Origin: an uncultured Bradyrhizobium sp.
GTDB taxonomy: Bacteria; Pseudomonadota; Alphaproteobacteria; Rhizobiales; Xanthobacteraceae
Direction of reading: 5' to 3'
Length of the DNA: 64,000 bases
Assembly (NCBI RefSeq): GCF_947648125.1
Contig: NZ_CANSMR010000009.1
Span: 1 to 64,000, forward strand
Numbering within the stretch: position 1 is the first letter of the stretch; every line of letters starts with the position of its first letter. The notes beneath the pieces were generated by a model. That model had not been told where the DNA came from, made no database searches, and saw nothing but the letters and a program-made list of their open reading frames with translations. A program made the translations under genes and the position numbers. This document shows, piece after piece, positions 15,776-24,498 of this stretch.

Positions 15776-16585
15776 GTGGCGGAGGCAAAGAGCCCTTCGG
15801 GCGTATCGAAGGTGCTGAATGCGGCGTGGGTGCGTCCGTTCCTGTTCCTGGTGGTCATCGTGGCGGCCTGGGATCTCGCGATCCGCCTGTTCCACATCCC
15901 GGCCTATCAGATCCCGTCGCCCGGCGACGTCGTCGCGGTGCTGTGGAGCGACTGGCCGGAGTTGCTGCGGCAGTCCTGGCCGACCACTTATGCGACGATC
16001 TGCGGCTTCCTGCTCTCGGCGCTGTTCGGCATTCCCACAGCGATGCTGATCGCGGGCTCGAGGACGGTCGAGAGCTACGTCTATCCGCTGCTGGTGTTCT
16101 CCCAATCAGTGCCGAAGATCGCGATCGCGCCGCTGTTCGTGGTGTGGTTCGGCTTCGGCATCATCCCGAAGGTGATTTCCGCATTCCTGCTCGGCTTCTT
16201 CCCCGTCGTGGTCTCGGCCGTGCAGGGCTTCAAGTCGGTCGATCCCGACATGGTTGACCTCGCGCGCGCGATGCAGGGCAGCCGCTTCAAGGTGTTCTGC
16301 GCGGTCAACCTGCCGCACGCGATGCCCGCGATCTTCTCCGGCCTGAAGGTCTCTGTGACGCTTGCCGTGGTCGGTGCGGTGGTCGGCGAATTCGTCGGCT
16401 CCAATTCCGGCATCGGCTACGTGATGCAGCGCTCGATCGGCACCTTCGACCTGCCGACGATGTTCGCGGCGCTGGTGATCCTGGCGCTGCTCGGCGTCAT
16501 CCTGTTCTGGATCGTCGACCGCATCGAGCGGCTGGTGATCCCCTGGCACGTCAGCCAGCGCGACGACATCATCTTCGCTTCCTAG
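15776..16585 (+). CDS. ABC transporter permease (NitT/TauT, NMT1-associated type)
   Basis: 269-residue inner-membrane subunit with about six membrane segments and the EAA loop (DLARAMQGSRFKVFCAVNLP, near residue 165) that docks the ATPase. GTG 15776 has AAGGGAGC upstream and starts VAEAKSPSG; the open frame further upstream contains the promoter region. First gene of a probable seven-gene operon running to 23207. A REP-like element separates it from the binding-protein gene. Family members import nitrate, taurine, sulfonates, thiamine precursors or pyrimidine-like compounds. Confidence 0.88.
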   Translation: MAEAKSPSGVSKVLNAAWVRPFLFLVVIVAAWDLAIRLFHIPAYQIPSPGDVVAVLWSDWPELLRQSWPTTYATICGFLLSALFGIPTAMLIAGSRTVESYVYPLLVFSQSVPKIAIAPLFVVWFGFGIIPKVISAFLLGFFPVVVSAVQGFKSVDPDMVDLARAMQGSRFKVFCAVNLPHAMPAIFSGLKVSVTLAVVGAVVGEFVGSNSGIGYVMQRSIGTFDLPTMFAALVILALLGVILFWIVDRIERLVIPWHVSQRDDIIFAS

Positions 16586-16611
16586 GATTTGTGCACAGAA
16601 ACAACAGCAAG

Positions 16612-16696
16612 CGTCATTGCGAGGAGCGATAGCGACGAAGCAATCCATTTCTCCACTTGCTGCACGATGGATTGCTTCGCTTCGCTCGCAATGACG
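16612..16696. repeat. REP-like inverted repeat (CGTCATTGCGAG family)
   Basis: CGTCATTGCGAGGAGCG at the left is mirrored by CTTCGCTCGCAATGACG at the right, with GCAATCCAT/ATGGATTGC as an inner pair. The same ends bound the element at 53463-53579. It lies inside an ABC operon and encodes the FARND-type residues of a spurious upstream extension of the next gene. Confidence 0.8.
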
Positions 16697-16722
16697 AAAA
16701 AGAACAACGGGAGGATTATCTG

Positions 16723-17718
16723 ATGCGATTGCTCACTGCTGTGATTGCCGCACTGGCCTGGACCGCGCTTGCGGTCGCGCCGGCGTCCGCGGCCGACAAG
16801 GTCGTGCTGATGCTGAACTGGTACGTCTATGGCGAGCACGCGCCGTTCTATTACGGCAAGGCCAAGGGCATCTATGCCGCTGAGGGCATCGACCTCGAGA
16901 TCCAGGAAGGCCGTGGCTCGGCCGCGACCACGCAGGCGGTGGCGGCCAAGACCGCCGATTTCGGCTATGTCGACGTGCCCACGATGATGCGCGCGGCGGT
17001 GAAGGGGGCGCCGGTGATCGCCACCGGTGTGCTGCTGCAGACCAGCCCGATGTCGGCGATGGGCCTGGTCGACAAGAACATCAGGAAGCCGGAGGACATC
17101 AAGGGCAAGACGGTCGCGATCACGCCGGCGGATTCGATGACGCAGATCTGGCCGCTGTTCCTGAAGAAGACCGGCCTCAAGGAAAGCGACTTCAATACCG
17201 TCGCCGGCGACGGCCAGACCAAGCTCAATGCCGTCATAAACGGCCAGGCCGATCTGCTGCTCGGCTACGTCATGGACCAGTCGATGAAGATCAAGGACGC
17301 CACCGGCAAGGACGTCTATCCGATCAAGTTCGCCGACTATGGCATCAACATGGTGTCGTCGGGCATCATCGCCAACTCCGACTATGTGAAGGCCAATGCC
17401 GACCTGGTCCGCCGCTTCATGTCGGCGACCACCAAGGCGGTGGAAGCCGCGGAGAAGGAGCCGAAGGCGGCCGCGCAGTCGATCCTCGACGCCAACCCGA
17501 AGGGCGGCAAGATCGATACGCTGACGCAGGGTTTTGAGCTGACGATCCCGCTCTATCGCACGCCGGAGACCAAGGCCAAGCGGCCATTCCAGGTCACCGA
17601 CCAGAACATGACCGAGTCGGTCAATCTGATGGTCGAATATGGCGGCCTCGACGCCAAAGCGAAGGCCAATCCGAAGGCGTTCTACACCAACGACTATCTG
17701 CCGAAGGGTGACTCGTAA
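16723..17718 (+). CDS. ABC transporter substrate-binding protein (NMT1/THI5-like)
   Basis: 331-residue periplasmic receptor. A signal peptide (MRLLTAVIAALAWTALAVA, cleaved near ASAAD) precedes the NMT1 fold, recognisable by the LNWYVYGEHAPFYYGKAKGI opening and the TTQAVAAKTADFGYVD segment. GGGAGGATT upstream supports ATG 16723; an earlier ATG at 16657 starts inside a REP element and was rejected. The family binds pyrimidine-type thiamine precursors, nitrate, sulfonates or aromatic acids. With a RutR-like regulator nearby a heterocyclic ligand is possible, but the four enzymes downstream look sugar-like, so the ligand is unresolved. Confidence 0.87.
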   Translation: MRLLTAVIAALAWTALAVAPASAADKVVLMLNWYVYGEHAPFYYGKAKGIYAAEGIDLEIQEGRGSAATTQAVAAKTADFGYVDVPTMMRAAVKGAPVIATGVLLQTSPMSAMGLVDKNIRKPEDIKGKTVAITPADSMTQIWPLFLKKTGLKESDFNTVAGDGQTKLNAVINGQADLLLGYVMDQSMKIKDATGKDVYPIKFADYGINMVSSGIIANSDYVKANADLVRRFMSATTKAVEAAEKEPKAAAQSILDANPKGGKIDTLTQGFELTIPLYRTPETKAKRPFQVTDQNMTESVNLMVEYGGLDAKAKANPKAFYTNDYLPKGDS

Positions 17719-17721
17719 GCC

Positions 17722-18567
17722 ATGAAATCGGCAATCAAGAGCGCTGCCGAGCAGCCCGCCGCGCATCTGCGTCTGATCTCGGACCGCGCGGCCGGCGCTG
17801 CGCCGGGCATCAAGCTGTCGGGCGTATCGAAGACCTACCGGTCGCGCGACGGCGACGTGCCGTCGCTGCGGCCGCTCGACTTCACCATCAATGATGGCGA
17901 GTTCTTTGTCGTGGTCGGGCCCTCCGGCTGCGGCAAGTCCACGCTGCTGAAGATGATCTCGGGCCTGCTGCCGCCGACGACGGGCGAGGTGCTGGTCGAC
18001 GGCGAGCCGGTGACCAAGCCGCACGGCAATGTCGGCATCGTGTTCCAGAACGCGCTGCTGCTGCCGTGGCGCAACATCCTCTCCAACGTGATGCTGCCGA
18101 TCGACATGAAGCAGCTGCCGCGGGACAAATATCTCGCCCGCGCCAAGGCGCTGCTGAAGCTGGTTGGGCTCGAGGGTTTCGAGAAGAAGCTGCCCTGGCA
18201 GCTGTCCGGCGGCATGCAGCAGCGCGCCTCGATCTGCCGCGCGCTGGTGCATGATCCCAAGATCATGCTGATGGACGAGCCGTTCGGCGCGCTCGATGCC
18301 ATGACGCGTGAGCGGATGAATGTCGAGCTGATGCGGATCCAGCGCGAGACCGGCAAGACGGTTCTGTTGATCACGCACTCGATCCCGGAAGCCGTATTCC
18401 TCGCCGACCGCGTTCTCGTGATGACCGAGCGGCCCGGCGCGATCGCCGCGATCTACGACGTGCCGATGCCGCGGCCGCGCTCGCTCGAGACGATGTCCGA
18501 TCCCGTCTTCACCGAGCTGGTGCAGCGGATTCGGAAGCATTTCTTCACGCAGGGATCGCTGGACTAA
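17722..18567 (+). CDS. ABC transporter ATP-binding protein (NitT/TauT type)
   Basis: 281-residue ATPase that powers the importer. Walker A is GPSGCGKST (residues 66-74), the signature is LSGGMQQR, and Walker B is IMLMDEPFGALD with a following switch His in LLITHS. An N-terminal extension of about 30 residues precedes the ABC domain. It starts three bases after the binding-protein stop and is followed after 14 bp by the enolase-superfamily gene, so transport and metabolism genes are probably co-transcribed. Confidence 0.9.
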   Translation: MKSAIKSAAEQPAAHLRLISDRAAGAAPGIKLSGVSKTYRSRDGDVPSLRPLDFTINDGEFFVVVGPSGCGKSTLLKMISGLLPPTTGEVLVDGEPVTKPHGNVGIVFQNALLLPWRNILSNVMLPIDMKQLPRDKYLARAKALLKLVGLEGFEKKLPWQLSGGMQQRASICRALVHDPKIMLMDEPFGALDAMTRERMNVELMRIQRETGKTVLLITHSIPEAVFLADRVLVMTERPGAIAAIYDVPMPRPRSLETMSDPVFTELVQRIRKHFFTQGSLD

Positions 18568-18581
18568 CACCCGGGCCTCCA

Positions 18582-19988
18582 ATGTCGCTTCGCCTCAAAG
18601 TCAACGATATCGCCTTCTTCGAGCGGCCGCTGGCATTCACCCGGCCGTTCCGCTTTGGCGCGGTGACGATCACCGCGTCGACGCAGCTGTTCGTGCGGGT
18701 CGAGATCGAGGTGGAGGGCAAGGGCCGCGCGACCGGCGCCAGCGCCGAAATGCTGGCGCCGAAATGGTTCGACAAGCGGCCGCATTTGACGGAGGTACAG
18801 TCGCTCGACGGCCTTCGCCGCTCGCTCGCGATTGCGCGCGAGCTCTATCTGGCGAACCGGGATTTTGAGACCGCGTTCGGCCTGCACGCTTCATGTATCG
18901 GTCCGCAGGTCGCGGCCTGCGCTGCAGAGGATATTCCACCGCTCGCCGCCAGCTTTGGCCCGGCCGAGATCGACAAGGCGATCCTCGATGGATTGCTGCG
19001 CGTGGTGGGTGTCAACTTCTTCGATGGCATGACCGGTAATATCGCTGATATCGACGCGCGGCTAACGCCGGATATCGATGACGCGGCCATCGCGCAGTTC
19101 CTGTCGACGCGCAAGCGGATCGACCGTGTGGCCGTCAGGCATACGGTCGGGATGGACGACACGGTTGAAGGAGAGGGCGGCGTCGCCGACGCAGGCGAGA
19201 ATGCCGGTGCGCGCTATTTCAAGCTCAAGCTGAACGGCGATCCCGCCCATGACGCGGCGCGGCTGGCACAGATAGGCCGCGAGCTTGCAAGGCTGCCTTA
19301 CGCTACCAAGGTCACGCTCGACGCCAACGAGCAGTATGCCGACCTTGCCGCACTGAACGCACTGGTCGATCGGCTCGACCACGACGCGGCGCTGCGGCCG
19401 ATCGCGGCAAACCTGCTCTACATCGAGCAACCGATGCCGCGCGACATCACAAAGGCTTCGCCGCTCGGGGCACTGGCCGCGCGCAGCTTCATCATCGACG
19501 AGGCCGACGATAGCTACGATGCGTTCCCGCAGGCGCGGACGCTCGGCTATCGCGGCATTTCTTCGAAGTCGTGCAAGGGCATCTACAAATCGGTCATCAA
19601 TGCCACGCGCGCGGCGGCGTGGAGTGCGGATGGCGATCGGTACTTCATCAGCGGCGAGGACCTGACCTGTCAGGCCGGGCTCGGCGTGCAGCAGGATCTC
19701 GCGCTCGGGGCGCTGATCGGCGTCACCCATGCCGAACGCAACGGCCACCATTACGTCGACGGCTTTGCCGACACCCCAGCCGATGAGGCCGACGCCTTTC
19801 TCGCCGCGCATCCCGATCTCTACACGCGCGCCGGCGGCAAGGTCCGCCTTGCGATCCATGACGGCGATCTGCTGACGGGATCGATCGCCGCCGCACCGGG
19901 CTTTGCCAGTTCGATCCATCCGGACTGGTCCACCATGCAGCCGCTGAAGCGGCCCACACCACGCGTTTCGCAGGAGCAGACAGTATGA
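18582..19988 (+). CDS. Enolase superfamily (mandelate racemase/muconate lactonizing-like) enzyme
   Basis: 468-residue protein with the active-site layout of the enolase superfamily: KxK at Lys214/Lys216 (YFKLKLN), metal ligands Asp248 (LDANEQY), Glu282 (YIEQP) and Asp306 (IIDEAD), and a second base candidate Lys329 (GISSKSCKG). This arrangement suits proton abstraction alpha to a carboxylate, that is dehydration or epimerisation of an acid. The protein is about 80-100 residues longer than typical members, with an enlarged N-terminal capping region. It overlaps the next gene by four bases. Specific reaction not identifiable from sequence; sugar-acid dehydratase is an inference from the downstream enzymes. 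Confidence 0.72.
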   Translation: MSLRLKVNDIAFFERPLAFTRPFRFGAVTITASTQLFVRVEIEVEGKGRATGASAEMLAPKWFDKRPHLTEVQSLDGLRRSLAIARELYLANRDFETAFGLHASCIGPQVAACAAEDIPPLAASFGPAEIDKAILDGLLRVVGVNFFDGMTGNIADIDARLTPDIDDAAIAQFLSTRKRIDRVAVRHTVGMDDTVEGEGGVADAGENAGARYFKLKLNGDPAHDAARLAQIGRELARLPYATKVTLDANEQYADLAALNALVDRLDHDAALRPIAANLLYIEQPMPRDITKASPLGALAARSFIIDEADDSYDAFPQARTLGYRGISSKSCKGIYKSVINATRAAAWSADGDRYFISGEDLTCQAGLGVQQDLALGALIGVTHAERNGHHYVDGFADTPADEADAFLAAHPDLYTRAGGKVRLAIHDGDLLTGSIAAAPGFASSIHPDWSTMQPLKRPTPRVSQEQTV

Positions 19989-21136
19989 CGACCAAGCGCC
20001 TCGGCCTGATCATGAACGGCATTACGGGCCGGATGGGTCTCAACCAGCATCTGATCCGCTCGATCGTTGCGATCCGCGAGCAGGGCGGCGTGCAGCTCGC
20101 GAACGGCGACCGCATCATGCCCGATCCGATCCTGGTCGGCCGCGACGCGGAGAAGGTCGCTAGCCTGGCCAAGCGCTACGGCATCGAGCGCCACACCACC
20201 GATCTCGATCGCGCGCTGGCCGACAAGAATGACACCGTGTTCTTCGATGCCGCGACAACGCAGGCGCGGCCCTCGCTGCTGACCAAGGCGATCAATGCCG
20301 GCAAGCATGTCTATTGCGAGAAGCCGATCGCGACCAATCTCGAGGAAGCCGTTGCGGTCGTGAAGCTCGCCAATGCCAAGGGCCTCAAGCACGGCACGGT
20401 GCAGGACAAGCTGTTTCTGCCGGGCCTGAAGAAGCTCGCCTTCCTGCGCGACTCCGGCTTCTTCGGCCGCATGCTCTCGGTGCGCGGCGAATTCGGCTAC
20501 TGGGTGTTCGAGGGCGGCTGGCAGGAGGCGCAGCGGCCGTCCTGGAACTACCGCGCCGAGGACGGCGGCGGCATCATTTTGGATATGGTCTGCCACTGGC
20601 GTTACGTGCTCGACAATCTGTTCGGCGAAGTCGAAAGCGTGGTCTGCATCGGGACGACCGATATCCCCGAGCGCTATGACGAAAAGGGCAAGCAGTACCA
20701 GGCGACCGCCGACGATTCCGCCTACGCCACCTTCAAGCTGAAGGGCGGCGTGATCGCACACATCAACATGAGCTGGGTGACGCGGGTCTACCGCGACGAT
20801 CTCGTTACCTTCCAGGTCGACGGCACCCATGGCTCGGCGGTGGCGGGCCTGACCGACTGTGTGATCCAGGCACGCCAGGCGACACCGCGGCCGGTGTGGA
20901 ATCCGGACGAGAAGCGGCTGCACGACTTCTATGCCGACTGGCAAAAGCTCCCCGAGAACGTCCTCTACGACAACGGCTTCAAGGAGCAGTGGGAGATGTT
21001 CATCCGCCACGTCTGCGAGGACGCGCCCTACAAATACACCTTGCTCGAAGGCGCCAAGGGCGTGCAGCTCGCCGAATGCGCGCTGAAGAGCTGGAAGGAG
21101 CGGCGCTGGATCGACGTCGCGCCGATATCAGTCTGA
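19985..21136 (+). CDS. Gfo/Idh/MocA family oxidoreductase
   Basis: 383-residue NAD(P)-dependent dehydrogenase family member. The N-terminal Rossmann motif (GITGRMG, residues 12-18) and the EKPIATN segment near residue 113, whose Lys acts in catalysis and cofactor binding, are present; the C-terminal half forms the beta-sheet substrate domain. It starts by ATGA overlap with the enolase-superfamily gene and ends 14 bp before the DUF993 gene. Family members oxidise inositols, glucose, deoxy-sugars and amino sugars. Grouping with DUF993 and an isomerase suggests one step of a carbohydrate catabolic route. Confidence 0.85.
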   Translation: MTTKRLGLIMNGITGRMGLNQHLIRSIVAIREQGGVQLANGDRIMPDPILVGRDAEKVASLAKRYGIERHTTDLDRALADKNDTVFFDAATTQARPSLLTKAINAGKHVYCEKPIATNLEEAVAVVKLANAKGLKHGTVQDKLFLPGLKKLAFLRDSGFFGRMLSVRGEFGYWVFEGGWQEAQRPSWNYRAEDGGGIILDMVCHWRYVLDNLFGEVESVVCIGTTDIPERYDEKGKQYQATADDSAYATFKLKGGVIAHINMSWVTRVYRDDLVTFQVDGTHGSAVAGLTDCVIQARQATPRPVWNPDEKRLHDFYADWQKLPENVLYDNGFKEQWEMFIRHVCEDAPYKYTLLEGAKGVQLAECALKSWKERRWIDVAPISV

Positions 21137-21150
21137 GAGAGGACTTTGTC

Positions 21151-22344
21151 ATGAACAAGCCGATCTTGCCGATGTCATCGTTGTCGCTGAAGCTGCCGAC
21201 GGCTGGCTGCGGCCTCGAGACCTATCGCCTGGCGGCGTCGCGGACTTTTCCGGCGAAACTTGAGGGCACGCTGAACCGCGTCGCGTTCTCGGCCGCCCAT
21301 GTGGTGGCGGATCCGCGCGCCGACGTCGATCCGTGGCTGACGGCCGCGATCGACTGGGACAAGACGATCGCGTTCCGCGAGCACGTCTGGGACCTCGGCC
21401 TTGGCGTGGCCGAGGCGATGGACACCGCGCAGCGCGGCATGGGCCTCGACTGGGCGACCTCGCTCGAACTGATCCAGCGCTCGGTGAAGGCGGCGAAGGC
21501 CAGGGGCAACGCGCTGGTGTTCTCGGGCGCCGGCACCGATCATCTTGCGGCGGAAGACGCGAAGTCGATCGATGACGTGATCCGCGCCTATGAGGAGCAG
21601 ATCGCGGCTGTGGAGAAGGCCGGCGGGCGGATCATCCTGATGGCCTCGCGCGCGCTGGCAAAGCTCGGCAGGAATGCGGACGATTACGCGAAGGTCTATG
21701 ACTCCGTGTTGTCGCAGGTCCGTGAGCCCGTGATCATCCACTGGCTCGGCGACATGTTCGATCCGGCTCTGTCAGGCTACTGGGGCACGGCCGATCTCGA
21801 CAAGGCGATGGACATTGCGGTTGCGATCATCAACGCCAACGCCGTCAAGGTCGATGGCGTCAAGGTCTCGCTGCTCGACAAGCAGCGCGAGATCGACATG
21901 CGGCGCCGGCTCGATCCGCGCGTGAAAATGTACACCGGCGACGACTTCAACTATGCGGAACTGATCGCCGGCGACGACAAGGGCTTCTCCCACGCGCTGC
22001 TCGGCATCTTCGACGCGATTGCCCCCGCCGCGTCCTACGCGCTGTCGCGGCTGGCCGCCGGCGACGAGGTCGGCTTCCATGACGTGCTGGGACCAACCGT
22101 GCCGCTGTCGCGCCACATCTTCAAGGCGCCCACCCGCTTCTACAAGACCGGCATCGTGTTTATGGCTTATCTCAATGGCCACCAGGATCACTTCACGATG
22201 GTCGGCGGGCAGGAGAGCGCGCGCTCGACCCTGCATCTGGCCGAACTGTTCCGGTTCGCCGACCAAGCGGGGCTGCTCGCCAATCCGGAGCTAGCTACGC
22301 GCCGAATGGCGGCGATCATGGCCACGCGAGGCGTCGACGGCTGA
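21151..22344 (+). CDS. DUF993 family protein (DapA-like TIM barrel)
   Basis: 397-residue protein matching my recollection of DUF993, a family annotated as dihydrodipicolinate-synthase-like. Characteristic stretches are the AAHVVADP segment near residue 48, AEAMDTAQRGMGLDW near 90, SGAGTDH near 128, and the VREPVIIHWLGDMFDPAL strand-loop near 190. GAGAGAGGA precedes ATG 21151, and the stop overlaps the next ATG (TGATG). DapA-like enzymes perform aldol cleavage or dehydration through a Schiff-base lysine. No biochemical function is known to me for DUF993; an aldolase step is inferred from fold and neighbours. Confidence 0.8.
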   Translation: MNKPILPMSSLSLKLPTAGCGLETYRLAASRTFPAKLEGTLNRVAFSAAHVVADPRADVDPWLTAAIDWDKTIAFREHVWDLGLGVAEAMDTAQRGMGLDWATSLELIQRSVKAAKARGNALVFSGAGTDHLAAEDAKSIDDVIRAYEEQIAAVEKAGGRIILMASRALAKLGRNADDYAKVYDSVLSQVREPVIIHWLGDMFDPALSGYWGTADLDKAMDIAVAIINANAVKVDGVKVSLLDKQREIDMRRRLDPRVKMYTGDDFNYAELIAGDDKGFSHALLGIFDAIAPAASYALSRLAAGDEVGFHDVLGPTVPLSRHIFKAPTRFYKTGIVFMAYLNGHQDHFTMVGGQESARSTLHLAELFRFADQAGLLANPELATRRMAAIMATRGVDG

Positions 22345-23207
22345 TGCGTGATTTTTCCAACGACCACCGCTGGCTGTCGCTGAACACCGCCACCGTCCGC
22401 AAGCAGGGCGATCTCCTCGCCATCATCGAGGCCTGCGCGCGTCACGGCATCCGCGCCATCGATCCCTGGCGCGACCAGGTCGCTAGCGTCGGCCTCGACC
22501 GCGCCGTGCGTGCGGTGAAAGATGCCGGGCTCGATCTCTCGGGCTATTGCCGCGGCGGCATGTTCACGGCTGACAGCGCGCATCGCAGCGAGGCGCGCGA
22601 CGACAATCGCCGCGCGGTCGACGAGGCGGCGGCGCTCGGCGCGTCCTGCATCGTGCTCGTCGCCGGCGGCCTGCCGCAATATTCGCGGCCGGGCAGCGCG
22701 GCGTCCAAGGACATCGCGGCGGCTCGGTCGCAGGTGCATGACGGCATCGCCGAGATGCTGGACTATGCAAGACAGGCCAAATTGCCACTCGCGATCGAGC
22801 CGCTGCATCCGGCCTATGCCGCCGACCGTGCCTGCGTGAACACCACAAAACATGCGCTCGACATCTGCGACGCGCTCGATCCCGGCCGCACCGGCGCGAT
22901 CGGCGTCGCGCTCGACGTCTATCACATCTGGTGGGATCCCGAACTCGAGAGCCAGATTGCGCGCGCCGGCAAGGACCGGCTGCTCGCGTTCCACGTCTGC
23001 GACTGGCTGGTGCCGACCAGGGATATCCTCAATGATCGCGGCATGATGGGCGACGGCGTCATCGACATCAAATCGGTGCGCGCGATGGTCGAGGCGCAGG
23101 GCTTTGCCGGTTATTCGGAGATCGAGATCTTCTCGAATGACTGGTGGAGCCGGCCGTTGGACGAGGTGTTGCGGACTTGCATCGAACGGCATCGGACGGT
23201 GGTCTGA
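22344..23207 (+). CDS. Sugar phosphate isomerase/epimerase family protein (xylose isomerase-like TIM barrel)
   Basis: 287-residue AP-endonuclease-2/IolE-like barrel. Expected metal ligands are Glu in the LAIEPLHP segment (about residue 151), Asp/His in ALDVYHIWWD (about 191-194), His in AFHVCDW (about 216) and the late YSEIEIFS Glu. It starts by TGATG overlap with the DUF993 gene and ends the probable operon. Relatives isomerise or dehydrate inososes, ketoses and hydroxypyruvate. It likely processes a keto-sugar produced by the Gfo/Idh/MocA dehydrogenase (inference). Confidence 0.84.
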   Translation: MRDFSNDHRWLSLNTATVRKQGDLLAIIEACARHGIRAIDPWRDQVASVGLDRAVRAVKDAGLDLSGYCRGGMFTADSAHRSEARDDNRRAVDEAAALGASCIVLVAGGLPQYSRPGSAASKDIAAARSQVHDGIAEMLDYARQAKLPLAIEPLHPAYAADRACVNTTKHALDICDALDPGRTGAIGVALDVYHIWWDPELESQIARAGKDRLLAFHVCDWLVPTRDILNDRGMMGDGVIDIKSVRAMVEAQGFAGYSEIEIFSNDWWSRPLDEVLRTCIERHRTVV

Positions 23208-23320
23208 CCCAACGACCGGTTCGGTGGACAAGGCGAAGCGTGCCCGTTATTCCGAATGCTGTGGGTGTGAACGGCACTTGGGGCCGTTGATCTCCGCGGT
23301 CCGGACCTTCGGAGCACGAC

Positions 23321-24466
23321 ATGCGTTTGAGCGATTGCCACAATTTCCATGACTTCCGCGAGCTGGCGAAGCGACGGCTTCCGGGGCCGATCTTCGACTA
23401 TATCGACGGCGGGGCGGACGATGAGGCGACGCTTCGGCAGAACACCGCGAGCTTCGAGCGTTGCGATCTGGTGCCCAATGTCCTGCGCGGCGTGGAGAAC
23501 GTGGATCTCTCGGTCACCGTGATGGGCCAGAAGCTGGCGACGCCGTTCTATTGTTCGCCGACCGCGCTGCAGCGCCTGTTTCACCATCAGGGCGAACGGG
23601 CCGTCGCCGCCGCCGCGGCGAAATACGGGACGATGTTCGGCGTGTCCTCGCTCGGGACCGTGAGCCTTGAGGAATTGCGCAAGGCCTACGCTACGCCGCA
23701 GGTCTATCAGTTCTATTTCCACCGGGATCGCGGCCTGAACACAGCGATGATGCAGCGCGCCAAGCAGGCTGGCGTCAACGTGATGATGTTGACTGTCGAC
23801 AGCATCACCGGCGGCAACCGCGAGCGCGACCTGCGGACCGGGTTTTCTATTCCGTTCAGGCTTACCCTCGGCGGCATGCTGCAATTCGCCATCAAGCCTG
23901 CGTGGGCCATCAACTACGTCACCCATGAGAGCTTCAAGCTGCCCCAACTCGACGAGCATGTCGATATGAGCGGCGGCGCGATGTCGATCGGGCGCTATTT
24001 CACGGAGATGCTCGATCCCGCCATGACATGGGACGACGTCGCGCAAATGGTCCGGCAGTGGAATGGCCAGTTTTGCCTGAAGGGCGTCATGTCGGTCGAT
24101 GATGCCAAGCGTGCGGTTGAGATCGGCTGCACCGGCATCATCCTGTCCAATCATGGCGGCCGGCAGCTCGACGGCTCGCGGGCGGCGTTCGATCAGCTGG
24201 CCGAGATCGTCGATGCCGTGGGCGACCGGATCGATGTGATGATGGACGGCGGCATCAAGCGCGGCAGCCATGTCCTGAAGGCGCTGTCGCTGGGCGCCAA
24301 GGCCGTCGGCCTCGGACGCTTCTATCTCTATCCGCTGGCGTCGGCTGGCCAGGCCGGAGTCGAGCGGGCGCTTGGTCTGCTGCAGGCGGAGCTAGTCCGG
24401 GACATGCGGCTGATGGGGTGCTCCTCGATCAGCCAGCTCTCCCGCGCAAACTTGCGGTTCAGATAG
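23321..24466 (+). CDS. FMN-dependent alpha-hydroxy-acid dehydrogenase (LldD-like)
   Basis: 381-residue flavoprotein oxidising an L-2-hydroxy acid such as L-lactate. The N-terminal FDYIDGGADDEAT segment, the SNHGGRQLDGS active-site motif (catalytic His, substrate-binding Arg; near residue 277) and DGGIKRG phosphate-binding loop are all present. The family also contains glycolate and mandelate oxidases. GGAGCACGAC precedes ATG 23321. A 113-bp gap separates it from the upstream operon, so it may have its own promoter. It converges on the ornithine aminotransferase gene with 32 bp between stops and no obvious terminator. Confidence 0.88.
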   Translation: MRLSDCHNFHDFRELAKRRLPGPIFDYIDGGADDEATLRQNTASFERCDLVPNVLRGVENVDLSVTVMGQKLATPFYCSPTALQRLFHHQGERAVAAAAAKYGTMFGVSSLGTVSLEELRKAYATPQVYQFYFHRDRGLNTAMMQRAKQAGVNVMMLTVDSITGGNRERDLRTGFSIPFRLTLGGMLQFAIKPAWAINYVTHESFKLPQLDEHVDMSGGAMSIGRYFTEMLDPAMTWDDVAQMVRQWNGQFCLKGVMSVDDAKRAVEIGCTGIILSNHGGRQLDGSRAAFDQLAEIVDAVGDRIDVMMDGGIKRGSHVLKALSLGAKAVGLGRFYLYPLASAGQAGVERALGLLQAELVRDMRLMGCSSISQLSRANLRFR

Positions 24467-24498
24467 CCGCGCGGCCGACCAGCTGAACTATCCCGCCG

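Noticed and set aside
16657-16722. ATG 16657 as start of the NMT1-type binding protein
   Set aside because: The added residues (LLRFARND) are the translation of a REP arm and would bury the signal peptide; ATG 16723 has a ribosome site.
16582-18582. Minus-strand frame of 666 codons opposite the NMT1-type SBP and ATPase genes
   Set aside because: Antisense artefact; the plus strand carries clear SBP and ABC motifs with ribosome sites.
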